DNA of 64,000 nt, from assembly GCA_015060105.1 (NCBI GenBank), contig SUZD01000003.1, positions 62,001 to 126,000 on the forward strand, written 5' to 3'. This DNA comes from Rikenellaceae bacterium. GTDB taxonomy: Bacteria; Bacteroidota; Bacteroidia; Bacteroidales; Rikenellaceae. Numbering within the stretch: position 1 is the first letter of the stretch; every line of letters begins with the position of its first letter. The notes below the pieces were generated by a model. The model had not been told where the DNA came from and searched no databases. It saw nothing but the letters and a program-made list of their open reading frames with translations. The position numbers were made by a program, and so were the translations under genes. Below are positions 25,758 through 33,271 of the stretch, piece by piece.

Positions 25758-26993
25758 ATGAGTGATTTGAAAGACTCCTTGTTGTTTACACCTTACAAAC
25801 TTGGTAATGTAACCCTCCGTAACCGTACTATCCGTTCGGCTGCATTCGAGGGAATGGGTAAGGATTTTAATCCTACCGAGAAACTTAAAAACTATCACGT
25901 TAGCGTTGCGCGCGGTGGTGTTGGTATGACCACCCTCGCTTATGCCTCGATTAACCGTAGCGGTATCTCGTTCAACTCGCAATTGTGGTTGCGTGACGAG
26001 ATTTTGCCTGCGCTCAAAGATATTACCGACGCCATTCACGCCGAGGGTGCGGCTACAAGCATTCAAATTGGTCACTGTGGTAATATGACCCACTGGTCCA
26101 CTGCTGGTAGCTTCCCTGTGTCGGCATCTAATGGTTTTAATCTCTATTCGCCCACCTTCCACCGCCGAATGAAAAAGAGTGAGATTATCGAAACTGCCAA
26201 AGATTTCGGTAAGGCTGTTTATACTGCTCACGAGGCGGGTTTCGATTGCGTTGAGGCGCACGCAGGACACGGCTACCTTATCTCGCAGTTCCTGTCGCCT
26301 TGGACTAACCGTCGTCGTGACGAGTTTGGTGGCTCGCTCGAAAACCGTATGCGCTTTATGAAGATGTGCTTGGAGGAGATTATGGAGGCTGCTGCCAAGA
26401 CGGGTACTTCGGTGCTTGTCAAACACAATATGGAGGACGGCTTCAAGAGTGGTATCCAAATCCCCGAGAGTATCGAGATTGCCAAAGAGATTGAGAAATA
26501 TAATGTCAATGGTATCGTTCTTTCGAGTGGCTTTGTGAGCCGTGCACCTATGGCAGTTATGCGTGGCCGTATCCCGACCAAGACTATGAGTTACTATATG
26601 GGTTGGAACGAGTGGTTGCAAAAGATTGTGGTCGATTTGTTTGGTCAATGGATGATTAAACAGTACGACTTCGAGGAGTGCTTCTTCTTGGAGAATGCGC
26701 TCAAATTCCGCGAGGCATTGAAGGGTCCGCTGGTGTATGTCGGCGGTATCGTGAGCCGTGAGGGTATCGAGAAGGTGCTCAATAGTGGTTTCGAGATGGT
26801 ACAAATTGCCCGCGCGTTGGTTAATGACCCCAATTTTGTCAATAATCTGAAAGCGGGTGATATTACAACTCGCTCGGGTTGCGACCATAAGGACTACTGT
26901 ATAGCCCGTATGTATTCGGTTGATATGCAATGTTGCCACAACTGCAACCTCGAAAAGTTGCCAAAACGTGTACGCAAAGAGCTCGGTTTGTAG
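25758..26993 (+). CDS. Old Yellow Enzyme-family reductase, candidate steroid 5-beta/enone reductase
   Basis: FMN-dependent TIM-barrel oxidoreductase of 411 residues related to the barrel part of BaiCD/BaiH and 2,4-dienoyl-CoA reductase. Visible motifs: TPYKLGNVTLRNR (11-23), QIGHCGNMTHW (103-113), EAHAGHGYLISQFLSPWTN (166-184, with His168, His171 and Tyr173 as likely substrate/proton residues), FGGSLENRMRF, and the phosphate-binding YVGGIVSREG and IARALVNDP. It stops before the FAD/NAD(P)H domains of BaiCD. A C-terminal cysteine set C375, C381, C392, C393, C396 partly resembles the [4Fe-4S] ligands (C381-x11-C393 spacing kept). It is 27 bp after the 5-alpha-reductase homologue. Direction and substrate are inferred. 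Confidence 0.87.
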   Translation: MSDLKDSLLFTPYKLGNVTLRNRTIRSAAFEGMGKDFNPTEKLKNYHVSVARGGVGMTTLAYASINRSGISFNSQLWLRDEILPALKDITDAIHAEGAATSIQIGHCGNMTHWSTAGSFPVSASNGFNLYSPTFHRRMKKSEIIETAKDFGKAVYTAHEAGFDCVEAHAGHGYLISQFLSPWTNRRRDEFGGSLENRMRFMKMCLEEIMEAAAKTGTSVLVKHNMEDGFKSGIQIPESIEIAKEIEKYNVNGIVLSSGFVSRAPMAVMRGRIPTKTMSYYMGWNEWLQKIVVDLFGQWMIKQYDFEECFFLENALKFREALKGPLVYVGGIVSREGIEKVLNSGFEMVQIARALVNDPNFVNNLKAGDITTRSGCDHKDYCIARMYSVDMQCCHNCNLEKLPKRVRKELGL

Positions 26994-26996
26994 GCT

Positions 26997-27824
26997 ATGT
27001 TGGGACGCATCGCAAAAGGAACACGCACTGCACTCGTAACGGGTGGTGGTAGCGGTATTGGCAAGGAGTTGGCACGCCAACTTGCTCGCCGAGGATACAA
27101 TCTGTTGTTGGTTAGCCGTAATGAAGAGCGACTTCGTGCCGCTGCCGAGGAGTTGGCCGAACAATATGGTGTCCAAACATCGTATTATAGTATCGACTTG
27201 GCGGTTCAGGATTCGGCTTACAAACTCTATGACTATTGCAAAGAGCAGGGTTATGTAATCGACCTGTTGGTTAATGATGCAGGTATGTTTATCTATAACG
27301 ATGTGCTCAAATGCGAAACACGTCGTATCGAGGATATTTTGAATCTGCATGTTGTGACTCTGACCCTTATGTGCCGCCTGTTCGGAAAGGATATGGCTGA
27401 GAGGGGTTGTGGTTGGATTCTCAACCTTGCGTCGTACTCCAAATGGATGTGTTGGCCGGGTTTGAGCGTGTATAGTGCAAGTAAAAACTATGTCGAGAGT
27501 TTTTCGAAAGCATTTGCTGCCGAGATGCGCGAGAGTGGTGTCAAGGTTATGGCTGTGTCGCCTGCGGGTGTTACAACCGACCTCTATGGCCTGCCCAAGA
27601 AGTTGCAAAAGGTTGGACTCTATTGCGGCATTTTGTGGACACCGAGCTTGATTGCCAAAGTGACCCTCAATGCGCTGTTCTTTGGCTCGCGCAAGAACCT
27701 TATCTTGTCAATTCGCAGTTATGTACCAGGCATACTCAATGTTGTGGCAATCCCGATTCTTGTTATCTTGCCTCGCAGTGTGGTATGGTTGGCTCGTAAG
27801 ATGACCAAAACTCTTCAACGATAA
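26997..27824 (+). CDS. Short-chain dehydrogenase, candidate hydroxysteroid dehydrogenase
   Basis: Classical SDR of 275 residues. Cofactor motif TGGGSGIG at 15-22, Arg41 after beta-2 (LLVSRNEER) favouring NADP(H), NDAG at 93-96, and catalytic Ser146, Tyr159 and Lys163 (NLAS...VYSASK). The extended C-terminus (about 235-270, VPGILNVVAIPILVILPRSV) is hydrophobic and suggests membrane association, as in 17-beta-HSD12/11-beta-HSD-like enzymes. It starts 3 bp after the OYE stop. With the two reductases it would be expected to reduce a 3-keto (or 17-keto) group. Stereochemistry cannot be read from sequence. Confidence 0.88.
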   Translation: MLGRIAKGTRTALVTGGGSGIGKELARQLARRGYNLLLVSRNEERLRAAAEELAEQYGVQTSYYSIDLAVQDSAYKLYDYCKEQGYVIDLLVNDAGMFIYNDVLKCETRRIEDILNLHVVTLTLMCRLFGKDMAERGCGWILNLASYSKWMCWPGLSVYSASKNYVESFSKAFAAEMRESGVKVMAVSPAGVTTDLYGLPKKLQKVGLYCGILWTPSLIAKVTLNALFFGSRKNLILSIRSYVPGILNVVAIPILVILPRSVVWLARKMTKTLQR

Positions 27825-27833
27825 TCTGCGCGT

Positions 27834-28469
27834 ATGGCACAAGTTAAAAACTTGTTGTTCGACCTCGGAGGTGTATTGGTCGATTTGTGGCTCGAAAAGT
27901 GTCTTGATGCTTTTCATAAGTTGGGCTTTGCTGGTATCGACAAGGAGTTGTTGGACCCGTACTACTCCGATGGCGTGTTTGGCGATAGCGAGTTGGGTTT
28001 GGTGAGCGAGCGCGAGTTGTGCGACTATGTACGTCGTGAGGCTGGTGATGAGAGTATTACCGACGAGCAGATTAACGATGCCTACTATGAGTTTATCGGC
28101 GAGATTCCCGACTACAAACTGCGAATGTTGGCAACGCTCAAAAAGCACTACAATATCTATATGATAAGCAATACAAGTAGCTTTACCTATCCCCGTATTG
28201 CGCGTGAGGAGTTTACCAAGCACGGACTTACGGTAAACGATTACTTCGACCGCATCTATCTGTCGTACGAGTTGCACAAAGCGAAACCCGATGCCGAGGT
28301 TTTTGAGCATATTCTGCGTGATGCGGGTATTAAGGCCGAGGAGACACTCTTTTTCGATGACGCTCCTGGTAATATTGAGGCGGCTGCTCGTCTTGGTTTT
28401 CAGACCTATTTAGTGTCGCCACAAGAGGATTTCCGTTCTGTTTTTCCGCACTTGAATTTCGAGGAGTAG
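27834..28469 (+). CDS. HAD-superfamily phosphatase (subfamily IA, YihX-like)
   Basis: Cytosolic HAD hydrolase of 211 residues. Nucleophile Asp10 in LLFDLGGVLVD, motif II SNTSS near 110, motif III Lys in HKAKPDAEVF, and motif IV FFDDAPGNIEAA. The helical cap lies between residues 18 and 95. The +2 position after the nucleophile is Gly instead of Asp, as is usual in the FDLGGVL subgroup. It lies 9 bp after the SDR and ends the operon. YihX-like enzymes dephosphorylate sugar phosphates; a link to steroid chemistry is unknown. Confidence 0.87.
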   Translation: MAQVKNLLFDLGGVLVDLWLEKCLDAFHKLGFAGIDKELLDPYYSDGVFGDSELGLVSERELCDYVRREAGDESITDEQINDAYYEFIGEIPDYKLRMLATLKKHYNIYMISNTSSFTYPRIAREEFTKHGLTVNDYFDRIYLSYELHKAKPDAEVFEHILRDAGIKAEETLFFDDAPGNIEAAARLGFQTYLVSPQEDFRSVFPHLNFEE

Positions 28470-28479
28470 TCCTCAATTT

Positions 28480-28510
28480 TTTGGAAAAACGAAAATAATA
28501 TGTATTTTTG
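28480..28510 (+). promoter_or_regulatory. tRNA-Pro(TGG) promoter, TTTG-N19-TATTTTTG
   Basis: TTTG at 28480-28483 and TATTTTTG at 28503-28510, 19 bp apart; the tRNA begins 15 bp later. Confidence 0.85.
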
Positions 28511-28525
28511 CACTGCAAAAAAGTT

Positions 28526-28600
28526 CGGGGTGTAGCGCAGCCCGGTTAGCGCACCTGCTTTGGGAGCAGGGGGTCCCGCGTTCGAATCGCGGTACCCCGA
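28526..28600 (+). tRNA. tRNA-Pro (TGG)
   Basis: 75-nt tRNA with anticodon TGG in loop TTTGGGA, anticodon stem CCTGC/GCAGG, acceptor CGGGGTG with CTACCCCG-like 3' arm, and T-loop TTCGAAT. No CCA is encoded. Its 3' end takes part in a 27-bp perfect palindrome with the downstream terminator. Confidence 0.95.
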
Positions 28601-28649
28601 CAAGAAAAAGGGAAGGTCAAAAACCTTCCCTTTTTCTTGTCGGGGTACC
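28591..28649 (+). terminator. 27-bp perfect palindrome containing tRNA 3' end and terminator
   Basis: Bases 28591-28617 and 28623-28649 are exact reverse complements around a 5-base loop. The inner part (AAAAAGGGAAGGT/ACCTTCCCTTTTT) is a normal intrinsic terminator. The outer part pairs the last ten bases of the tRNA (GGTACCCCGA) with a mirrored copy. A degenerate second copy of the right arm lies at 28722-28764. The 226-bp gap 28601-28826 holds no gene. Confidence 0.85.
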
Positions 28650-28778
28650 AATAGTAAATACCCACCCCCAAACCCCCTCCTCGAAGGGGGCTTTGTCGCT
28701 GCCGCTCCGTTCACAAAGGCTCAAAACCTTCCCTTTCTTTGTCGGTGTACCAATTACCCACCCAATTTAAAATAAAAA

Positions 28779-28808
28779 AAAAGAGGTGCCCACGCGGGCA
28801 CCTCTTGC
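28779..28808 (-). terminator. Terminator of sulP
   Basis: AAGAGGTGCCC / GGGCACCTCTT stem with a 4-nt loop, followed on the minus strand by T9. It ends the sulP transcript. Confidence 0.88.
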
Positions 28809-28826
28809 GTTATATCAAACTGCTCG

Positions 28827-30527
28827 TTACTGTGTAACGATTGTGTTGGCGCGTTCAACTGCGATTTGGATATTCGAGCAGATGTTATCTTTGCCAATCA
28901 ACTTGTCGATACTTGCGTGTTCGAGAGTTGTGCGCACCGAAGAGCCGACACCCGAAAGGATAATTTCGATACCTTGCGAGCGCGACGACTCGATAAGTGT
29001 TTCGAGGTTATGCAGACCTGTCGAGTCGATGAACGGCACACGACGCATACGGATAATACGTACGCGCGACTTCTTGTCGAGGTTACGCATCACATCGTCG
29101 AACTTGGTCGCAACGCCGAAGAAATAGGGGCCCTCGATCTCGTAAACTTCGATACCCTCGGCCAAGTTAAGCAGCTCGTGATGCGAGTTGTCGGTACCTT
29201 TTGCGAGGTCAATCTCGTCGGTAACGACCGAAATTTTGGTGGTCTCCATCAGACGCTTCATAAACAGAATAACCGCCATCAACAGACCCACCTCGATAGC
29301 GATGGTGAGGTCGAATACGACGGTCAAAATCATCGTGGTAAAGAGTACGAGAATATCGCTTTTGGGGGCGCTCATCAACGAGCGAATGGTTCTCCAACCG
29401 CTCATATTGTACGAAACCACAACCAGCACACCAGCCAAACAAGCCATCGGAATATGGACAATCAGAGGTGTGAGGAAGAGCAAAATCAAAAGCAGTACAA
29501 GTGCGTGAATAAGACCGGCAACGGGGGTTTTACCACCATTGTTGATGTTGGTCATTGTACGCGCGATAGCACCTGTTACGGGGATACCGCCAATGAACGG
29601 AACAACGATATTTGCCAAACCTTGACCGATAAGTTCGGTATTTGCGCTATGACGGTCACCCGTTACACCATCGGCTACGGTTGCCGACAACAGCGATTCG
29701 ATTGCGCCCAAAATTGCGATGGTCAGGGCTACGGGGATAAGCGACGACAGCGTATCGATAGTGATGTTGCTGAACGAGATTTGAGGTTTGAGGTCTGCCA
29801 TCGAGAAACCTTCGGCAATGGCGGGGAAACGACCGCCGATAGTCTCAATCGAGGTTACGCCGGCCCATTTGGTAAGGCAGATAGAGACAATGGTCATCAG
29901 AATAATAGCCACCAACGACCCCGGAATCTTGTTTGAAATCTTGGGGGTAAGCGCGATGATTACGATGGTTACAAGACCTATGCCCAAAGCCCAGGGGTCG
30001 ATAGAGCCGATGTTTTGAATATAGCAACCCCATTTCGAGATGAAGTCTGCGGGTACAGCACCCTCGATTGTCATACCCGTCAGGTCTTTAATCTGCGTAG
30101 TAAAGATTGTCAGTGCGATACCTGCGGTAAATCCGATGACGATAGGGTAAGGGATAAACTTGATAACGACACCGAGCTTGAATACACCCATCAGCACGAG
30201 CATAATACCCGCCATAATGGTTGCGATGATGAGTCCGCTCATTCCGTGATTGGCAATCACGCCCGCCACGATAACGATAAATGCACCAGTCGGGCCACCA
30301 ATCTGTACATTGGAGCCACCCAACAGCGATACGATAAAACCACCGACAATAGCGGTGATAAGTCCTTGTACGGGTGTTACTCCGCTGGCGATACCGAATG
30401 CGATTGCCAAAGGCAGTGCTACGATACCGACAATCACGCCCGCAATAAGATCATTCACAAAGGTCTTGCGCGAGTAGTTGGCAAGCATTGTAAACAATTT
30501 GGGTTTGAAGTCTAAATTTAGTTTCAC
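28827..30527 (-). CDS. SulP-family anion transporter with STAS domain
   Basis: Inner-membrane SLC26/SulP transporter of 566 residues, about 12-14 helices followed by a C-terminal STAS domain (about 440-550). The N-terminal signature region reads DLIAGVIVGIVALPLAIAFG and GGPTGAFIVIVAGV. The STAS domain has the switch serine in MRRVPFIDSTGLHNLETL. Family substrates include sulfate, bicarbonate and dicarboxylates; this one is not resolved. It lies 20 bp after meaB on the same strand and ends at a strong terminator. Confidence 0.92.
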   Translation of the reverse strand: MKLNLDFKPKLFTMLANYSRKTFVNDLIAGVIVGIVALPLAIAFGIASGVTPVQGLITAIVGGFIVSLLGGSNVQIGGPTGAFIVIVAGVIANHGMSGLIIATIMAGIMLVLMGVFKLGVVIKFIPYPIVIGFTAGIALTIFTTQIKDLTGMTIEGAVPADFISKWGCYIQNIGSIDPWALGIGLVTIVIIALTPKISNKIPGSLVAIILMTIVSICLTKWAGVTSIETIGGRFPAIAEGFSMADLKPQISFSNITIDTLSSLIPVALTIAILGAIESLLSATVADGVTGDRHSANTELIGQGLANIVVPFIGGIPVTGAIARTMTNINNGGKTPVAGLIHALVLLLILLFLTPLIVHIPMACLAGVLVVVSYNMSGWRTIRSLMSAPKSDILVLFTTMILTVVFDLTIAIEVGLLMAVILFMKRLMETTKISVVTDEIDLAKGTDNSHHELLNLAEGIEVYEIEGPYFFGVATKFDDVMRNLDKKSRVRIIRMRRVPFIDSTGLHNLETLIESSRSQGIEIILSGVGSSVRTTLEHASIDKLIGKDNICSNIQIAVERANTIVTQ

Positions 30528-30547
30528 TTTCCTAAAAGTTTATTGGG

Positions 30548-31663
30548 TTATTTGTTCTTTGCAAAGTATATGTCAAGCAGTTTTTTGGCAGCCACAAACG
30601 AACTCATACGGTCTTGTCGTACCTGCTCCTCGCAATCGGCCAACGCCACCTCGATTTCGGGGTCTTGGTAGAAACTAGTGCGTAGTGCCTCGTTGATGGT
30701 TTCGCGTAACCAATAACGATTTTGGTTGTGTCGGTTGCGGTGGTAGAAGCCGTTGCGTTTAACAAACATAATAAACTCCTCGACTCCGTGCCACACCTCT
30801 TCCAGACCGGTCTTTTGCACCGACGAGCAGCAGAATACTTGCGGACTCCACTCCGAATCTCCCAACGGGAACAAGATCAGAGCGTTGGCAAATTGTCGTC
30901 GAGCCAGCTCGGCGCGATGCAGATTGTCGCCCTCAGCTTTGGTGATAACCATCATATCGGCCATCTCCATAATGCCTCGTTTGATACCTTGCAACTCGTC
31001 ACCGGCACCTGCAATTTGCAGCAGCATAAACATATCGACCATCGAGTGAACGGCGGTCTCGCTCTGTCCTACGCCCACCGTCTCGATGAAAATAACATCG
31101 AAACCAGCAGCCTCGCACAATACGATAGTCTCGCGGCTTTTGCGTGCCACACCTCCAAGCGAACCAGCGCTGGGCGAAGGGCGAATGAACACTTTGGGAT
31201 TGGCCGAAAGTCCGACCATACGGGTCTTGTCGCCGAGGATAGAGCCACCACTACGCTCCGAACTCGGGTCGATGGCAAGTACAGCCAACTTGTGTCCTTT
31301 GTCGGTTACCATACCGCCAATAGCCTCGATGAAGGTCGATTTACCAGCACCAGGCACGCCTGTAATACCGATACGAATCGAGCGACCTGCATGTGGCAGA
31401 CACCTCTCGATAATCTCTTGTGCTTGGGCGTAGTGCGCGGGATTGTTGCTTTCGACGAGTGTTATGGCTTGCGAGAGTACGCTCATATCGCCACGCAGAA
31501 TACCTTCGACATATTGCTCGGTAGTCAATGTTGGGCGACGTTTGCGTACATAGTGGGGGTTTGTTACAGGTTGGTCCGCAACCCCTTTCATTACATCGAG
31601 TGCGCTATCGGCGTGTTCGGCTCGATGCTGCTTTTCGTAGTGGTCTGTCATTGTCATTTCCAA
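30548..31663 (-). CDS. meaB: Methylmalonyl-CoA mutase-associated GTPase MeaB
   Basis: G3E-type P-loop GTPase that protects and reloads adenosylcobalamin-dependent methylmalonyl-CoA mutase. It has 371 residues. Walker A GVPGAGKSTF, Mg-binding AIDPSSERSGGSILGDKTRM, FIETVGVGQSE (switch/Walker B) and the C-terminal dimerisation helices are present. Starts at 31663, 31657 or 31651 are possible (MEMTMTDHY). All lie inside the 3' end of the preceding thioredoxin-like gene, an overlap of 47-59 bp. The mutase subunits are not in the window. Confidence 0.94.
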   Translation of the reverse strand: MEMTMTDHYEKQHRAEHADSALDVMKGVADQPVTNPHYVRKRRPTLTTEQYVEGILRGDMSVLSQAITLVESNNPAHYAQAQEIIERCLPHAGRSIRIGITGVPGAGKSTFIEAIGGMVTDKGHKLAVLAIDPSSERSGGSILGDKTRMVGLSANPKVFIRPSPSAGSLGGVARKSRETIVLCEAAGFDVIFIETVGVGQSETAVHSMVDMFMLLQIAGAGDELQGIKRGIMEMADMMVITKAEGDNLHRAELARRQFANALILFPLGDSEWSPQVFCCSSVQKTGLEEVWHGVEEFIMFVKRNGFYHRNRHNQNRYWLRETINEALRTSFYQDPEIEVALADCEEQVRQDRMSSFVAAKKLLDIYFAKNK

Positions 31664-32135
31664 TCAACGATTTCAATATCTGCTCCTCCAAAAACAGAGG
31701 GTTACCGCACCATAAGGTTCGACGTTTGGGGTTGGTGATGTAGGTGTAAGGGACATAGCGAACACCGATAGAGCGCAAGAAACGAGCATCGGTTTGTACG
31801 ACATAGTAGTATTCGCGATTTTCGGCCAACATACGCAGGGCCTCGTGGTCGTCTTCGCGGATTATGATTACAACATTCAGTTGTTCGGCATTTTCGACAG
31901 CCAATCCTCGCAGCCAATCAATACGTTCAGCGGAGTTCTTGTTATTCGAGTGAAAGAACTCGACCAAAGTTGTTCGTTTGATTTCGGCAGGGTGTTCGGT
32001 CAGCCAATCGAGTCCCGAGAGGTCGGGTGCTTTGGTGCCTATTCTAAACGATTGTGCCGAGAGCGAGCCTCCCAGCATAATCATCGCGCACAAAGCAAGC
32101 AGACTCCGTTTTATGTACCCCTCGGCTGATTGCAT
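31605..32135 (-). CDS. Exported thioredoxin-fold protein without CxxC
   Basis: A 176-residue protein with signal peptide (about 1-28, SLSAQS) and a short TlpA/AhpC-type thioredoxin fold: FRIGTKAPDLSGLDWL, strand TLVEFFHSNNKNS where the redox CxxC would sit, VVIIIREDD, and the cis-proline loop GVRYVPYTYI. The active-site cysteines are replaced (HSNNKNS), so it is unlikely to be a disulfide oxidoreductase and may be a binding or chaperone variant. It overlaps meaB downstream and lies 12 bp after the outer-membrane protein gene. Confidence 0.72.
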   Translation of the reverse strand: MQSAEGYIKRSLLALCAMIMLGGSLSAQSFRIGTKAPDLSGLDWLTEHPAEIKRTTLVEFFHSNNKNSAERIDWLRGLAVENAEQLNVVIIIREDDHEALRMLAENREYYYVVQTDARFLRSIGVRYVPYTYITNPKRRTLWCGNPLFLEEQILKSLIGNDNDRPLRKAASSRTRR

Positions 32136-32147
32136 CTATGTACCTGT

Positions 32148-33251
32148 TTATTTCTCCAAAGTAGCGGACTTCACAGCTTCGCGTTTACGGCCAAATGTGA
32201 TATTTTGTCCGAACTGCTTGTTGTTGAGGTGAATGTTGAGGTTTGCCACCTGCTCGAAGCCCATACGCTTGCCGTCGCTTTTGAATTTGAGTTGGAATTT
32301 CAGAGTGATACCATCTCGTTTAACGGCGGTATAGTAGAGCTCGGCGTGGTTGAGAATGTTGTGCGGAGCGCGATAGTAGGGCTCGCAAGTGTAGAGTGTC
32401 GAGCCGTAAGTGCCGTAGAACGGCAAAAGGTTTTTACCGTAGTAGAAAATGTTGAGCACACCGACGCCCCACTTTTCGAGTCGCACCTCCAACTCGCCAC
32501 CAAACGGAGTTTGGAACTCTTTGCTTACGGTGCGGTCGCGTTGGATAGATTGTTGCCAACCGAGTTGTACGTAGAACTTGTCAAGCGGAAGGTCTTGTGC
32601 AAAATTGACACCAACATAGGGGATAATCATAATGTTATCGACAACACCTTTGGCACCTGTACCGCTATTGGCCAAGTGGAACATCTGTGCACTATAACCG
32701 GCATAGAAGTAGGGAATCTCGAAACGGCCGGCCGAGAATACGCGGAAGCACTCACGCGTGGTGGTTGCTTTGTTGAAAAGTCCTGTCCAGTCTAATCCCA
32801 ACTCGATACGGCCATACTTGCCTTGATATTGCAACAATGTACCTCGAATCAGTTGGTTGTAGAAAGTATAGCTCGACGAGAAGATGGTATTGGCGTAGGT
32901 TCCTTTGAGAGCCGAGCGGTGAAAAATACCGGCATAGGCGCCAAAATGCTCATCTTTGTAGTTGTAGTAAGCGATGGGTGTAGGAGTGTGCAACCACTCG
33001 GCATTTCCGAACTCTGCGAAGAGTTCCACACCTGCCATAAATTTGCTGCCTTCGCCCCAGCTAACGCCAATGGTAGGCGAGAGCACCGAACCGAAGATGG
33101 TTCGCGATGTTCCAAGGTTGGTGCGAGCGTGTTCGCGGTTGTCAAAACGGGTTTGGAAGTGGACATCCCACTCGAAAGATTGGGCCGAAATCGAAGTTGC
33201 GGCGCCCAAAAGCATAAGTAATGCTCCTAAAAATAGTAAACTCTTTTTCAT
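32148..33251 (-). CDS. Outer-membrane beta-barrel-like protein of unknown function
   Basis: Exported 367-residue protein: signal peptide 1-23 (SISAQ), then a sequence of alternating aromatic/polar strands typical of an outer-membrane barrel (EWDVHFQTRFDNREHART, FGAYAGIFHR, FEIPYFYAGYSAQMFH, LDKFYVQLGWQQS). I do not recognise a specific family. It sits between a K+/H+ antiporter and a thioredoxin-like protein on one strand. A porin or structural role is possible but not shown. Confidence 0.65.
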   Translation of the reverse strand: MKKSLLFLGALLMLLGAATSISAQSFEWDVHFQTRFDNREHARTNLGTSRTIFGSVLSPTIGVSWGEGSKFMAGVELFAEFGNAEWLHTPTPIAYYNYKDEHFGAYAGIFHRSALKGTYANTIFSSSYTFYNQLIRGTLLQYQGKYGRIELGLDWTGLFNKATTTRECFRVFSAGRFEIPYFYAGYSAQMFHLANSGTGAKGVVDNIMIIPYVGVNFAQDLPLDKFYVQLGWQQSIQRDRTVSKEFQTPFGGELEVRLEKWGVGVLNIFYYGKNLLPFYGTYGSTLYTCEPYYRAPHNILNHAELYYTAVKRDGITLKFQLKFKSDGKRMGFEQVANLNIHLNNKQFGQNITFGRKREAVKSATLEK

Positions 33252-33271
33252 AACGCCGCAAATTTACGACT

